From positions 11,330-75,329 of the forward strand of contig DAOTVB010000008.1 in NCBI GenBank assembly GCA_034436755.1: a stretch of 64,000 nucleotides of DNA, read 5' to 3'. The notes beneath the pieces were generated by a model, which worked only from the letters and a program-made list of their open reading frames with translations, was not told the DNA's origin and ran no database searches. Source of the DNA: CAKZQX01 sp034436755 (GTDB lineage: Bacteria > Chloroflexota > Chloroflexia > Chloroflexales > Chloroflexaceae). Every line of letters begins with the position of its first letter. Position 1 is the stretch's first letter. Shown here piece by piece: positions 53,625 through 61,046 of this stretch. A program made the position numbers and the translations under genes.

Positions 53625-54215
53625 GTGTCTTCAGTTATCTCCGATCGCTTAAGTGCTTTTGTAAGTATACTCATTGGCCTATTAATGTTTGCATCTTTCC
53701 TTTTTCGTGAACCTGATGCATACTGGCCAATCACGTTAAATAATGTACTCTTCTTTGCCGCAATGTTTCTGCTACCAGTCGTACTGATAGGATTACATAG
53801 TCGATGTATTGGACAATCGACGTGGTTAGTAGAATGGATGTCACGAATAAGCCTTCTTGTCAGTTTTATCGGAATGCTGGCAATATTCATAGGTTACATT
53901 CGTTTAAGTTTGAGCCATTTTAGCGTTTATCCTCCAAGAGGAAACTTATCCTGGCATGTCTTTATGTGGGGGCTTTTTTTTCTTAATATTGGATTGATCT
54001 TTTTTAGTATTGCTAATACGCAGACAAATGCACTTTTACGACTGAGTCTGTTTGTAACTGGTGTGATCGGTACGATGATCTTTTTTATCTCTGAGATTGC
54101 CGGTTTTTGGCCTTTCTTACGGGAATTATGGATACCTTTTGGTGTAGGATGGATAGTAATTGGGTACGCAATTTGGTATTCACTAAACAAGAAAACACGG
54201 TATCCTGAACCATAG
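53625..54215 (+). CDS. Polytopic membrane protein at the head of the bacteriocin cluster
   Basis: 196 aa from GTG 53625 (AGAGGA eight bases upstream). The longer frame to 53481 is antisense to the transposase fragment, so I reject it. Five or six helices (FVSILIGLLMFASFLF, VLFFAAMFLLPVVLIGL, ISLLVSFIGMLAIFIGY, HVFMWGLFFLNIGLIFF, LFVTGVIGTMIFFI, FGVGWIVIGYAIWY). No family recognised. Its place just before two precursor genes suggests an immunity or accessory role, without proof. Confidence 0.6.
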   Translation: MSSVISDRLSAFVSILIGLLMFASFLFREPDAYWPITLNNVLFFAAMFLLPVVLIGLHSRCIGQSTWLVEWMSRISLLVSFIGMLAIFIGYIRLSLSHFSVYPPRGNLSWHVFMWGLFFLNIGLIFFSIANTQTNALLRLSLFVTGVIGTMIFFISEIAGFWPFLRELWIPFGVGWIVIGYAIWYSLNKKTRYPEP

Positions 54216-54231
54216 CTCTCACCTTTCGCCC

Positions 54232-54464
54232 GTGTTGAGACCAGTTTTGATTTTTCGTCAATCGATACCTCTCCTATTCGGCATTCCAACGGCACCCGTC
54301 AGATATTACGTTGTGGCACCCACCGGCCCCAGCACGTTGTCGGCCTGTTCGTTTCTGGTGGCGCAGCTGCAATTGCATTACTTTATCCTGTCCTTCTCCC
54401 ATTTGTTGGTACGATACAATTGCTGCTTATTACTGCCGGCACTGGCGCGGTGGTGGGTTATTAG
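54232..54464 (+). pseudogene. Frameshifted second circular-bacteriocin-type precursor
   Basis: A GTG-started frame at 54232 has a leader-like beginning (MLRPVLIFRQSIPLLFGIP) similar in spacing to that of the intact precursor. After a shift near 54333-54345, another frame reads HVVGLFVSGGAAAIALLYP, then GTIQLLLITAGTGAVVGY and stop at 54464. The intact gene has SGALAYVAAVYP and GTIQVGILTLGTAAVIGW at the same places. The 3' frame has no usable start of its own. So a paralogue ending in Tyr existed and is broken, unless there is a sequencing error. Confidence 0.7.
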
Positions 54465-54555
54465 TCATCATAGTATTTACATTCATCGCCCATTTTGAAT
54501 AAGTGTCAGGCTGCAGTTAACTCGGAATTAGCGAATATATCTGGAGGTATGGAAG

Positions 54556-54834
54556 ATGCAAACGTCATTTGTGGCTCACACCATTGGACGTGGTAGGATG
54601 CTCCTGGCTGTTGTTACCTTCATGCTAACCATACTCGCCATTCGGCTACCGGTTGCGGGGAAGCTTATTGGCACATTTGGTCTTGAACGGGAAACGGCTG
54701 TTCTCATTGTTGCTCTGGTTCAGAGTGGGGCTCTTGCGTATGTCGCTGCGGTGTACCCCTTCTTAATTGCTGTCCTTGGAACTATCCAGGTGGGAATTCT
54801 GACACTTGGTACAGCAGCCGTAATTGGCTGGTAA
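54556..54834 (+). CDS. Circular-bacteriocin-type precursor peptide
   Basis: 92 aa; ATG 54556 with GGAGG eight bases upstream. A leader of about 32 residues ends AIRLP. The predicted core, V33-W92 (60 residues), starts VAGKLIGTFG and ends GTAAVIGW. It is Ala/Val/Leu/Ile/Gly-rich with no Cys, nearly neutral, and ends in an aromatic residue. These traits match circularin A/uberolysin/gassericin-type peptides, which are cut and joined head to tail into a five-helix ring that permeabilises membranes. The leader is long but within the family range. Followed by the expected biosynthesis genes. Cleavage site and ring closure are predictions. Confidence 0.8.
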   Translation: MQTSFVAHTIGRGRMLLAVVTFMLTILAIRLPVAGKLIGTFGLERETAVLIVALVQSGALAYVAAVYPFLIAVLGTIQVGILTLGTAAVIGW

Positions 54835-54859
54835 TTGCATATCGTTATCTATAACTTGG

Positions 54860-54898
54860 CCTTCCTGGCTCATTCTCCATAGGAATAGGCCAGGAAGG
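54860..54898 (+). terminator. Hairpin after the bacteriocin precursor gene
   Basis: CCTTCCTGGC and GCCAGGAAGG, 10-bp arms and a 19-base loop, 25 bases after the precursor stop. Such partial terminators keep precursor mRNA in excess over the downstream genes. No strong T-run. Confidence 0.65.
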
Positions 54899-54974
54899 AG
54901 TTCTTACATACTGTAGCAAGAGTCGGTCAGTAGATTATTTGATATCGAATAGTATTACTCTGTTTTATATAACA

Positions 54975-56441
54975 ATGCAAAGAATGTTGAAAATAGCATT
55001 ACTATATACGCGAAGTGATTTGCGGGCACAAGGTCTGTTAGACAAAGGCCTCTTAAGTGCAGGTGTTCTTCTTCTTTTTGAAGCGCTGGTTATTACAGCT
55101 ATGTACCGTTCTACCATGGGTTGGTTAACCGGCTCAGGTGTTCCATCGGTGACAATGCTGTCACTAATTGTGTTGTTTGTATTCTTTATTATGCTTTATA
55201 ATGCTTTGAGTGTAGGGCATTTGACTGGTACGTCTGGTCATTGGGAGTTTCAGGCAATTTCCTCATTTCCTGTATCTGTATTTGATGTTGCTAAGATGCG
55301 TCTTTTTCTGGGTGGATTACGATCTGTTCTTTTTGTAATTGTATTTTTAGGGGCAGTGCCTATTGCTGTTACTGTTTACCATGGCGTCTTCTCTCTGCAA
55401 GTACTTATGTCACTGCTATCTCTGATCATCCTACCGATTTTTCCAGCAGCGGTGGGTGTGTATATCGTTTTAAAACCTGGAGTTACCAATCTTGGTGCCT
55501 GGTTGATTACAATAGTGAACATGGGGCTTATAGGATTCTTTCTGGCATCACATTTTCCTGAGCCCCCGCAGGTTGTTGCCGGGTTTATTACAATTGTAAA
55601 TGTTCCTGCATATGCTATTGTAGGCGCGTTGTCTCCAACACATTTTAGTCTTTTTGCAGGAATCTGGCTAGGGTTGGCAGGAATCTTTGGATGGGGCTCG
55701 ATCCGGCGCGTTGTCTGGTTGATGAATTATGTTGATACAAACACTGAGAGTTCAATGGCGGTTGTGCGGTGGGCATTACGTACAACTCGTCATCCTCTGG
55801 TGGTATTGGGGAGTATCAGTACCAGCAGACTCCAAACGTTTGTGTTCTTCTGGTGCGTGCTGCTCTTTGTGTTTGTTCTGTTTCTTAATCAGCGTATTAT
55901 AACATCTAGCTTGCCGGAGTTGCCGAAGATGGTAGCTTTCGCCTTGCTCGGCACTGCTGCCGTAATTTTAACTCTGCCGCTGGTTCTACGTGAGAGTCTT
56001 GGTCACGCTACCGAATATCGTGCATTGCAGCATTTGCCGGTTGGATGGAGAACTATCATACTTGCTCCGTTCTTTGTAAGTACACTGGCTATCAGTTGTT
56101 TTGCGCTTGTGGTATTTATCTTACTACCGCTTCTAATACCAATGTATACTGGTGTCTGGATCTTTGTCTTCTTTATGACAAGCCTAAGCGGTGGAGGCAT
56201 GACTACGCTTGTCACCCTCCTGTCCCGGGGTGGGTGGGTATCGGCACTACTGTGGAAGGGAATGCCGTTCTATTACATGCTTTTGAAGTTTATATTATTT
56301 GTTGTGGCAAGTTTTATAATCTTTGGAATGCCTCTCTGGAGTGTTCTAATTCTGAACATAGGGATCGATCTAATAGTAGCGACAGCACTATGGCAGTTTG
56401 TTCTTCCTCATGTATACCGGCAGTTCATGGAGGTAGTATGA
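54975..56441 (+). CDS. Large polytopic membrane protein of circular-bacteriocin maturation (CirB/As-48B-like)
   Basis: 488 aa from ATG 54975 (ATG 54984 and an upstream TTG are alternatives; no strong ribosome site). About twelve membrane helices, with a hydrophilic middle (LRTTRHPLVVLGSISTSRL). In AS-48 and circularin A clusters the gene after the precursor encodes a large membrane protein of this size, needed for maturation and export. The similarity here is architectural; I do not claim residue-level homology. Ends in an ATGA overlap with the DUF95 gene. Confidence 0.7.
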   Translation: MQRMLKIALLYTRSDLRAQGLLDKGLLSAGVLLLFEALVITAMYRSTMGWLTGSGVPSVTMLSLIVLFVFFIMLYNALSVGHLTGTSGHWEFQAISSFPVSVFDVAKMRLFLGGLRSVLFVIVFLGAVPIAVTVYHGVFSLQVLMSLLSLIILPIFPAAVGVYIVLKPGVTNLGAWLITIVNMGLIGFFLASHFPEPPQVVAGFITIVNVPAYAIVGALSPTHFSLFAGIWLGLAGIFGWGSIRRVVWLMNYVDTNTESSMAVVRWALRTTRHPLVVLGSISTSRLQTFVFFWCVLLFVFVLFLNQRIITSSLPELPKMVAFALLGTAAVILTLPLVLRESLGHATEYRALQHLPVGWRTIILAPFFVSTLAISCFALVVFILLPLLIPMYTGVWIFVFFMTSLSGGGMTTLVTLLSRGGWVSALLWKGMPFYYMLLKFILFVVASFIIFGMPLWSVLILNIGIDLIVATALWQFVLPHVYRQFMEVV

Positions 56442-56941
56442 AGTCATTATTGACATGGCGGTTCTGGTTAGTGCCTGCGGTGTATATCTTTGGTATGTTT
56501 ATCGGTGTGCTTGGTGCATATATTAAGATGCCAGTTTTTGAACCTGATCCACAAATGTTGCCTGCGCGTGAAATAATTATGCATAATATGACTGTGCTTT
56601 TTATTATGCTGGTCGGTTCTCTGAGTATAGGCATTGTTACACTGTATGTTATTTTCATCAATGGTGCCGTTCTCGGCGCTTTTCTGCAGATATTTAGTGT
56701 TCAGGGTCTACTTTTGAATGTTATTATTGCCCTTCTACCCCATGGCGTTTTTGAGATCAGTGCGTATATTATTGCAGGAATCGCCGATATGTTTCTTGTT
56801 TCATGTCTTATCCAACTGATACGCAACTATAGGGAGTTTGACTTTAAAATACTCAGAAGAGGTCTCTTAGGGAATCTTCTAGCGGCGGTGCTGATCGTTA
56901 TTGGAGGATATATTGAGTCTACCATCTTTTTATGGTCATAA
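56438..56941 (+). CDS. DUF95/SpoIIM-family membrane protein of circular-bacteriocin maturation
   Basis: 167 aa from ATG 56438 (GGAGG upstream), overlapping the previous stop. Five helices with family features: FIGVLGAYIKMPVFE at the start, ILNNMTVLFIML-like HNMTVLFIMLVGSLSIGIVT, NGAVLGAFLQIF, ALLPHGVFEISAYIIAGIAD (the LPHGxFEIPA signature), and a final VIGGYIEST. DUF95 proteins are the most consistent companion of circular bacteriocin precursors (CirC, As-48C), thought to take part in cleavage/cyclisation or export. This is the strongest single support for the cluster assignment. Confidence 0.88.
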   Translation: MKSLLTWRFWLVPAVYIFGMFIGVLGAYIKMPVFEPDPQMLPAREIIMHNMTVLFIMLVGSLSIGIVTLYVIFINGAVLGAFLQIFSVQGLLLNVIIALLPHGVFEISAYIIAGIADMFLVSCLIQLIRNYREFDFKILRRGLLGNLLAAVLIVIGGYIESTIFLWS

Positions 56942-56944
56942 CTG

Positions 56945-57676
56945 ATGTCAGTTGTAAATAATACACATATTAACCAGCATTGTGCTCTTTCAGAAACAGT
57001 GCTTACAGTGAGTGGACTGACAAAGCGGTTTGCCGCAAAAACCGTGGTGGTCCATGTCAGCTTCGATGTTTGTCCAGGATCGGCCGTTGCTCTGGTTGGC
57101 CCAAACGGTGCCGGGAAATCGACCATCCTGCGCTGTGTTGTTGGTGAAATTACGCCAGATGCCGGATCAATTACAATCTGTGGGAACGATCTGAAGTACC
57201 AAAGTATTCAAGCGAAGACCTGCCTGGGCTATGCTGCCGATGAACCTTTTTTGTATCCTTATTTAACCGGCATGGAACATCTCCAACTCTGGGAAAAACT
57301 ACGTCGGCTACATTCTGTTACTCAGGAGCGAGGTCACGCTATTGCCACGCAGGTGGGCCTGGTAGATGTGTTATCTGATAAGGTTCGGACCTACTCACGC
57401 GGGATGCGTCAGAAACTGGCCTTCATCGGAGCTATTTTTCATCAACCGCGCCTGATTGTTCTGGATGAACCGTTTACGGCAACGGATCAGCATTCCACTG
57501 ATGTTGCTATGTCACTACTTACTGAAGCCATGAATGCTGGAGCCGGTGTACTGTTCGTTTCGCATCAACCTGCCATCATCAACCGTCTGGCAACCCGGGT
57601 TTTACGGATACAAAATGGTCATCTGGAAAAGATCGAGCTTAACACAAAGGAAGTAAGTCTATGCGACAGGATCTGA
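56945..57676 (+). CDS. ABC transporter ATP-binding protein of the bacteriocin cluster
   Basis: 243 aa. Walker A GPNGAGKST, Q-loop region CLGYAADEPFLYPYLTG, signature YSRGMRQKLAFI (degenerate LSGGQ, usual for ABC-2 type), Walker B LIVLDEP and switch His in LFVSHQP. Equivalent to CirD/As-48D, energising maturation or export of the circular peptide with the DUF95 and large membrane proteins. Starts three bases after the DUF95 stop and overlaps the next gene by 16 bases. Confidence 0.88.
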   Translation: MSVVNNTHINQHCALSETVLTVSGLTKRFAAKTVVVHVSFDVCPGSAVALVGPNGAGKSTILRCVVGEITPDAGSITICGNDLKYQSIQAKTCLGYAADEPFLYPYLTGMEHLQLWEKLRRLHSVTQERGHAIATQVGLVDVLSDKVRTYSRGMRQKLAFIGAIFHQPRLIVLDEPFTATDQHSTDVAMSLLTEAMNAGAGVLFVSHQPAIINRLATRVLRIQNGHLEKIELNTKEVSLCDRI

Positions 57677-58086
57677 CTGGTTCAGAAACATCTCCTGAAC
57701 AACAATTTAATCAATCTCTGCACGATAAGGTGCTCGTGTATCGTTACTGGTATGGTAGAGATAGTTCTGAGATAGATCTTGGATTTGGCGCATACAGATT
57801 GTTTCTGTTTATTGTGCCTGTGGTTATTATACTGTCTTTTCTTGGGGCTATCATATTTAGTTTACTGGATATGGGGATGTTATCCTTGCTGTTTTCTATA
57901 TCCGGGATGCTTTTCAGCCTGGCGATCTTCTGGCGAGGATTTAAATATTATGGCTGGTATGAGGTTGACAAACAGGGTAAACCGGTCCAATTTATCGGTC
58001 ATACACCACCTGATACTATTATGGGTCGCCATGGTACTCGGCGCGCAAAGTTCTTAGAACATGTGAAGGAGAAGGAGAAGTTATGA
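57661..58086 (+). CDS. Small two-helix membrane protein of the bacteriocin cluster
   Basis: 141 aa, AAGGAAG before the ATG. Charged N-terminus (DKVLVYRYWYGRDSSEIDLG), a helical hairpin in the membrane (LFLFIVPVVIILSFLGAIIF, MLSLLFSISGMLFSLAIFW) and a basic C-terminal tail (KFLEHVKEKEKL). No family recognised. An immunity or accessory role is possible by position; circular-bacteriocin immunity proteins are usually shorter (about 50-100 aa). Confidence 0.6.
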   Translation: MRQDLTGSETSPEQQFNQSLHDKVLVYRYWYGRDSSEIDLGFGAYRLFLFIVPVVIILSFLGAIIFSLLDMGMLSLLFSISGMLFSLAIFWRGFKYYGWYEVDKQGKPVQFIGHTPPDTIMGRHGTRRAKFLEHVKEKEKL

Positions 58087-58397
58087 ACCGGATCTGGTAT
58101 GCCGCACTACTGCTGCTGTGCATTGTTACGGTTATTTTGCAAGGAATGGGGTTGCCTGAATATATACAGAGTGTGCGTGTCACCGAGTTTGGTACTTCGC
58201 CTCCGGTATCTCCAGTGATGTCAGCCGCGGCTATTACTTCACTGGTAGCATGGATCTGGGGGCTTGTGCTTGCAATCATGCAGAAGCGGTGGAGTTGGTT
58301 AATAAGTTTCTTTTTTCTTTCATATCTGGCAGTAGGATTATTCGCTGCCTTACGTCTCTTTCGTGGAACGACGCAATCTCAGTTGCAGGAAGTTTAA
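58083..58397 (+). CDS. Small hydrophobic protein, immunity candidate
   Basis: 104 aa, ATGA-coupled to the preceding gene. Three membrane helices (WYAALLLLCIVTVILQGMG, ITSLVAWIWGLVLAIM, LISFFFLSYLAVGLFAAL) and a basic stretch (MQKRW). The size and hydrophobicity fit immunity proteins of circular bacteriocins, but the sequence alone cannot show it. Confidence 0.6.
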   Translation: MNRIWYAALLLLCIVTVILQGMGLPEYIQSVRVTEFGTSPPVSPVMSAAAITSLVAWIWGLVLAIMQKRWSWLISFFFLSYLAVGLFAALRLFRGTTQSQLQEV

Positions 58398-58419
58398 AGC
58401 TGTTATCTGTGATATGTTT

Positions 58420-59337
58420 ATGCGTTACACACCGGATGTCCCTGTTTTAGCAACCCGGAACCTATCGAAGCGCTATGCCTCGCAGGTTGCTGCTGTCTCA
58501 AACCTCGATTTGACGGTCTACCAGGGTGAAATATATGGGTTTCTTGGTCCCAATGGTGCCGGGAAAACCACTACCCTGAAAATGCTGTTAGGATTGATTC
58601 AGCCTACCGCAGGAACCATAACTATACTCGGCCACGCTCCGGGGCATCCGGCGGCCCTGTCGCGCATTGGTGCCTTGATTGAAACTCCGGCGTTCTATCC
58701 CTACCTGTCTGGACGTGATAATTTGCGGGTAATGGCGCAGTATGCTTATGTCGCGCCAGAGCGCGTAGAGGTTGTTCTGCAAGAAGTCGGTCTTGCCCGA
58801 AGAGCGAATCATCAGTTTCAGCACTATTCGCTGGGAATGAAGCAACGTCTGGGTGTGGCTGCGGCATTGCTTAAAGACCCTGATCTGTTGATTCTTGATG
58901 AGCCATCCAATGGCTTAGATCCCCAGGGAATGGCCGATATGCGTGAACTGCTCCACCGGCTGAGAGAACGGGGGCAAACCGTGCTTGTGTCAAGTCATTT
59001 ATTGGGTGAAGTGGAGCAGGTATGTGACCGCGTCGGCGTGATTCAGCAGGGTACGCTGGTGGCCGAGGGCGCGTTAACGGCATTGCTGGGAGCGAATATT
59101 TTACTCATACGCGCGCATCCAGTCGCACAGGCACATCACTTACTTCTGGATCTGCTGGGTGCTGCGAGTGTCACCCTAACCGAAGAGGTGTTGCAACTGC
59201 GAGTGGATCTGGCGTGTGCCGGCGAGTTGAACACCCGGTTGGTTCAGGCTGGTATTGTCGTAAGTGAGTTACGTCCGGTATCCCAGACACTTGAAGACCT
59301 GTTTTTATCTCTAACCGATGCAAGAGAGGTTGCCTGA
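58420..59337 (+). CDS. ABC exporter ATPase, self-protection type (BcrA/LanF-like)
   Basis: 305 aa from ATG 58420 (58414 possible). Walker A GPNGAGKTT, signature YSLGMKQRLGVAAAL, Walker B LLILDEP followed by SNGLDPQG, switch His VSSHLLGEVEQ, and a ~80-residue C-terminal extension. This is the BcrA/LanF layout used for exporters that expel bacteriocins or antibiotics. Together with the permease it resembles the second transporter (As-48EFGH) of the AS-48 cluster. Confidence 0.88.
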   Translation: MRYTPDVPVLATRNLSKRYASQVAAVSNLDLTVYQGEIYGFLGPNGAGKTTTLKMLLGLIQPTAGTITILGHAPGHPAALSRIGALIETPAFYPYLSGRDNLRVMAQYAYVAPERVEVVLQEVGLARRANHQFQHYSLGMKQRLGVAAALLKDPDLLILDEPSNGLDPQGMADMRELLHRLRERGQTVLVSSHLLGEVEQVCDRVGVIQQGTLVAEGALTALLGANILLIRAHPVAQAHHLLLDLLGAASVTLTEEVLQLRVDLACAGELNTRLVQAGIVVSELRPVSQTLEDLFLSLTDAREVA

Positions 59338-60182
59338 TGATCGCTTGCATGCGAGCAGAGCTATTCAAGTTCCGCAAACGGCCTGCTATCTGGATTCTTG
59401 GTGCTATACTGCTTGTACTCATCCTCTGTCTGGGATATGTTTTTCCGTATTTCTTTGTTGTTATCATACCGGTTCAGGATGCCACACTTCGCATGATTAT
59501 GCAGGAGTTGCGGACGGCTCTCTTTCCCCATATGCTTGTTGCCAAGCTATTGCCGCTTGTTACAAATATGGGCGGGCCAATAGCAGTGATTCTTGGGTGT
59601 GTTGCAGTAGGAAGTGAGTATAGCTGGGGGACATTGAAAACAATTTTGACCCAGTATCCACGCCGATTTCAAGTACTGGGCGGTAAATTCCTGGCATTGG
59701 GTTTGCTCCTGGTTCTCGGTGTATTACTGATTTTCGGTCTTGCCACTGCTGCCAGCCTGCTTATTGCAACAGTCGAAGCCGGCGAGATGCACTGGCCGGC
59801 ACTTACAGATATCCTGCTGGGGATGGGAGCACTCTGGTTGATTCTGGCAGCATGGGTTTCCGTGGGCCTGATGCTAACCCTGCTGTTTCAGAGCACGGCC
59901 CTGGGGTTGGGGCTCGGTCTGATACAGATAATGATAGTAGAAGGTACTTTCAATCTTCTCTCCCTGCAAAACCCTCTATTCCAGAATATTCGCCAGTTTC
60001 TCCCTGGTGCAAATGCAACTGCGCTCGCCATGTCTTTTAGCTCACCTATGATTGGTCTTGAACAGGGCATGCTTGCAACGTCGATAGGCGCAGTACAGGC
60101 AGCGTGTATATTGGCCGGGTATACCATTGGCCCGATGATAGTGGCGTTCTGGCTCTTTGGGCGTCGTGATCTGGTGAGGTGA
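59337..60182 (+). CDS. ABC-2-family permease partner
   Basis: 281 aa, sharing a base with the ATPase stop. Starts CMRAELFKFRKRPAIWILGA, the typical ABC-2 N-terminus, followed by six helices (VAVGSEYSWGTLKTILTQYP marks the conserved cytoplasmic loop; LGLGLGLIQIMIVEGTF). With the 58420 ATPase it forms an exporter, presumably for immunity to the peptide. Last gene of the cluster; after its stop about 110 bases precede the shared promoter region, with no gene. Confidence 0.88.
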   Translation: MIACMRAELFKFRKRPAIWILGAILLVLILCLGYVFPYFFVVIIPVQDATLRMIMQELRTALFPHMLVAKLLPLVTNMGGPIAVILGCVAVGSEYSWGTLKTILTQYPRRFQVLGGKFLALGLLLVLGVLLIFGLATAASLLIATVEAGEMHWPALTDILLGMGALWLILAAWVSVGLMLTLLFQSTALGLGLGLIQIMIVEGTFNLLSLQNPLFQNIRQFLPGANATALAMSFSSPMIGLEQGMLATSIGAVQAACILAGYTIGPMIVAFWLFGRRDLVR

Positions 60183-60294
60183 AAAATCAGGGTATATCTG
60201 CATCAGCTTACATTGCGAATTACCAGGACTATACTTACTTTATTTGCTATTGTTACATTGGTGAAAATACTGCTGTAATCACTATCCATTTCTG

Positions 60295-60388
60295 CGGCTT
60301 CAGAACATAAGTTCTTTATAGTGGTATTTATTCTACTGTCAAGGTAGTAACATTACCCATTTACATCATGAGTATGGTGATGTAAACT
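60295..60388 (+). promoter_or_regulatory. Shared promoter region, copy 2
   Basis: TTTACA (60360-60365), 17-bp spacer, TAAACT (60383-60388). It matches the region at 50008-50101 in the first 15 bases and in the last 48 with a single difference; the 31 bases between have drifted but keep their length. It drives the secreted-protein gene at 60480. Confidence 0.85.
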
Positions 60389-60479
60389 AGAGAAGGACAG
60401 AGGTGTTCAATAGGATCTTTATTCAATGCCTCAAAGTCTATCGCTAATAGCATTGTAAAAAGGAAGGATGGTTGAAGTG

Positions 60480-60944
60480 ATGCGAACGTCAAGAATTACT
60501 GGTGTGGTTTTGGGGATCGTATTGGCGATCGGTGCTGTTATAACGCCATTGGCAATGGCAAATCCATTTAGTCTAAATGGTGGTGGGCAGGGTTTAGGAA
60601 CCGTATCTATCGTAGAGAACTTTAATGGAGCTGCAGGTTGGGGGGATACTCTCGAAGATACCCGTTTTGGTGCTGTGACCGAAGTGCAGAACGCACAAAA
60701 CGGCAGGTTTGATCTGAGAGTAAGTGGAGATGGTGAGGTAGCGGCGGGGTTATTTGCTGGCCGGAAGACATGCACAATGCAAGCCAGAACGAAGTTCGCT
60801 GTTGGGAGTAATGACTCTGTTTCCACAGGTTGTGAAGTATTCGACTCCGATCGTTTCACCACTGTCACAGTGCGTGGTCATCATCGGTGGACAGATCGTA
60901 GTACAGGTGCTATTACAGAATTTAGTACTATTGGGACGTCCTAA
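60480..60944 (+). CDS. Secreted protein of module D
   Basis: 154 aa from ATG 60480; ATG 60468 is possible, with AAGGAAGG almost touching it. Signal peptide (ITGVVLGIVLAIGAVITPLA, cleaved near AMA-NPF). The mature ~125 residues are Gly/Thr/Asp-rich with a Cys pair (KTCTMQ, TGCEVF) and probable beta structure (FDLRVSGDGEVAAGLF, FTTVTVRGHHRW). No family recognised. It precedes lipoprotein D and shares its promoter with the broken secreted gene at 50190, so the two probably have equivalent jobs. Confidence 0.7.
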   Translation: MRTSRITGVVLGIVLAIGAVITPLAMANPFSLNGGGQGLGTVSIVENFNGAAGWGDTLEDTRFGAVTEVQNAQNGRFDLRVSGDGEVAAGLFAGRKTCTMQARTKFAVGSNDSVSTGCEVFDSDRFTTVTVRGHHRWTDRSTGAITEFSTIGTS

Positions 60945-60987
60945 AGTTACCTGTATGTTGAACAACTACACTTAACTAGAAGTAGAG

Positions 60988-61018
60988 AGCAGTCAGTGCA
61001 TCATTGCATCTGACTGCT
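60988..61018 (+). terminator. Hairpin between secreted-protein gene and lipoprotein D
   Basis: AGCAGTCAG and CTGACTGCT around a 13-base loop, 44 bases after the upstream stop and 29 before the lipoprotein ATG. No T-run; attenuator-like, as in modules B and C. Confidence 0.65.
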
Positions 61019-61046
61019 TCACGTCATTGTAGTGCCGAGGATTATC

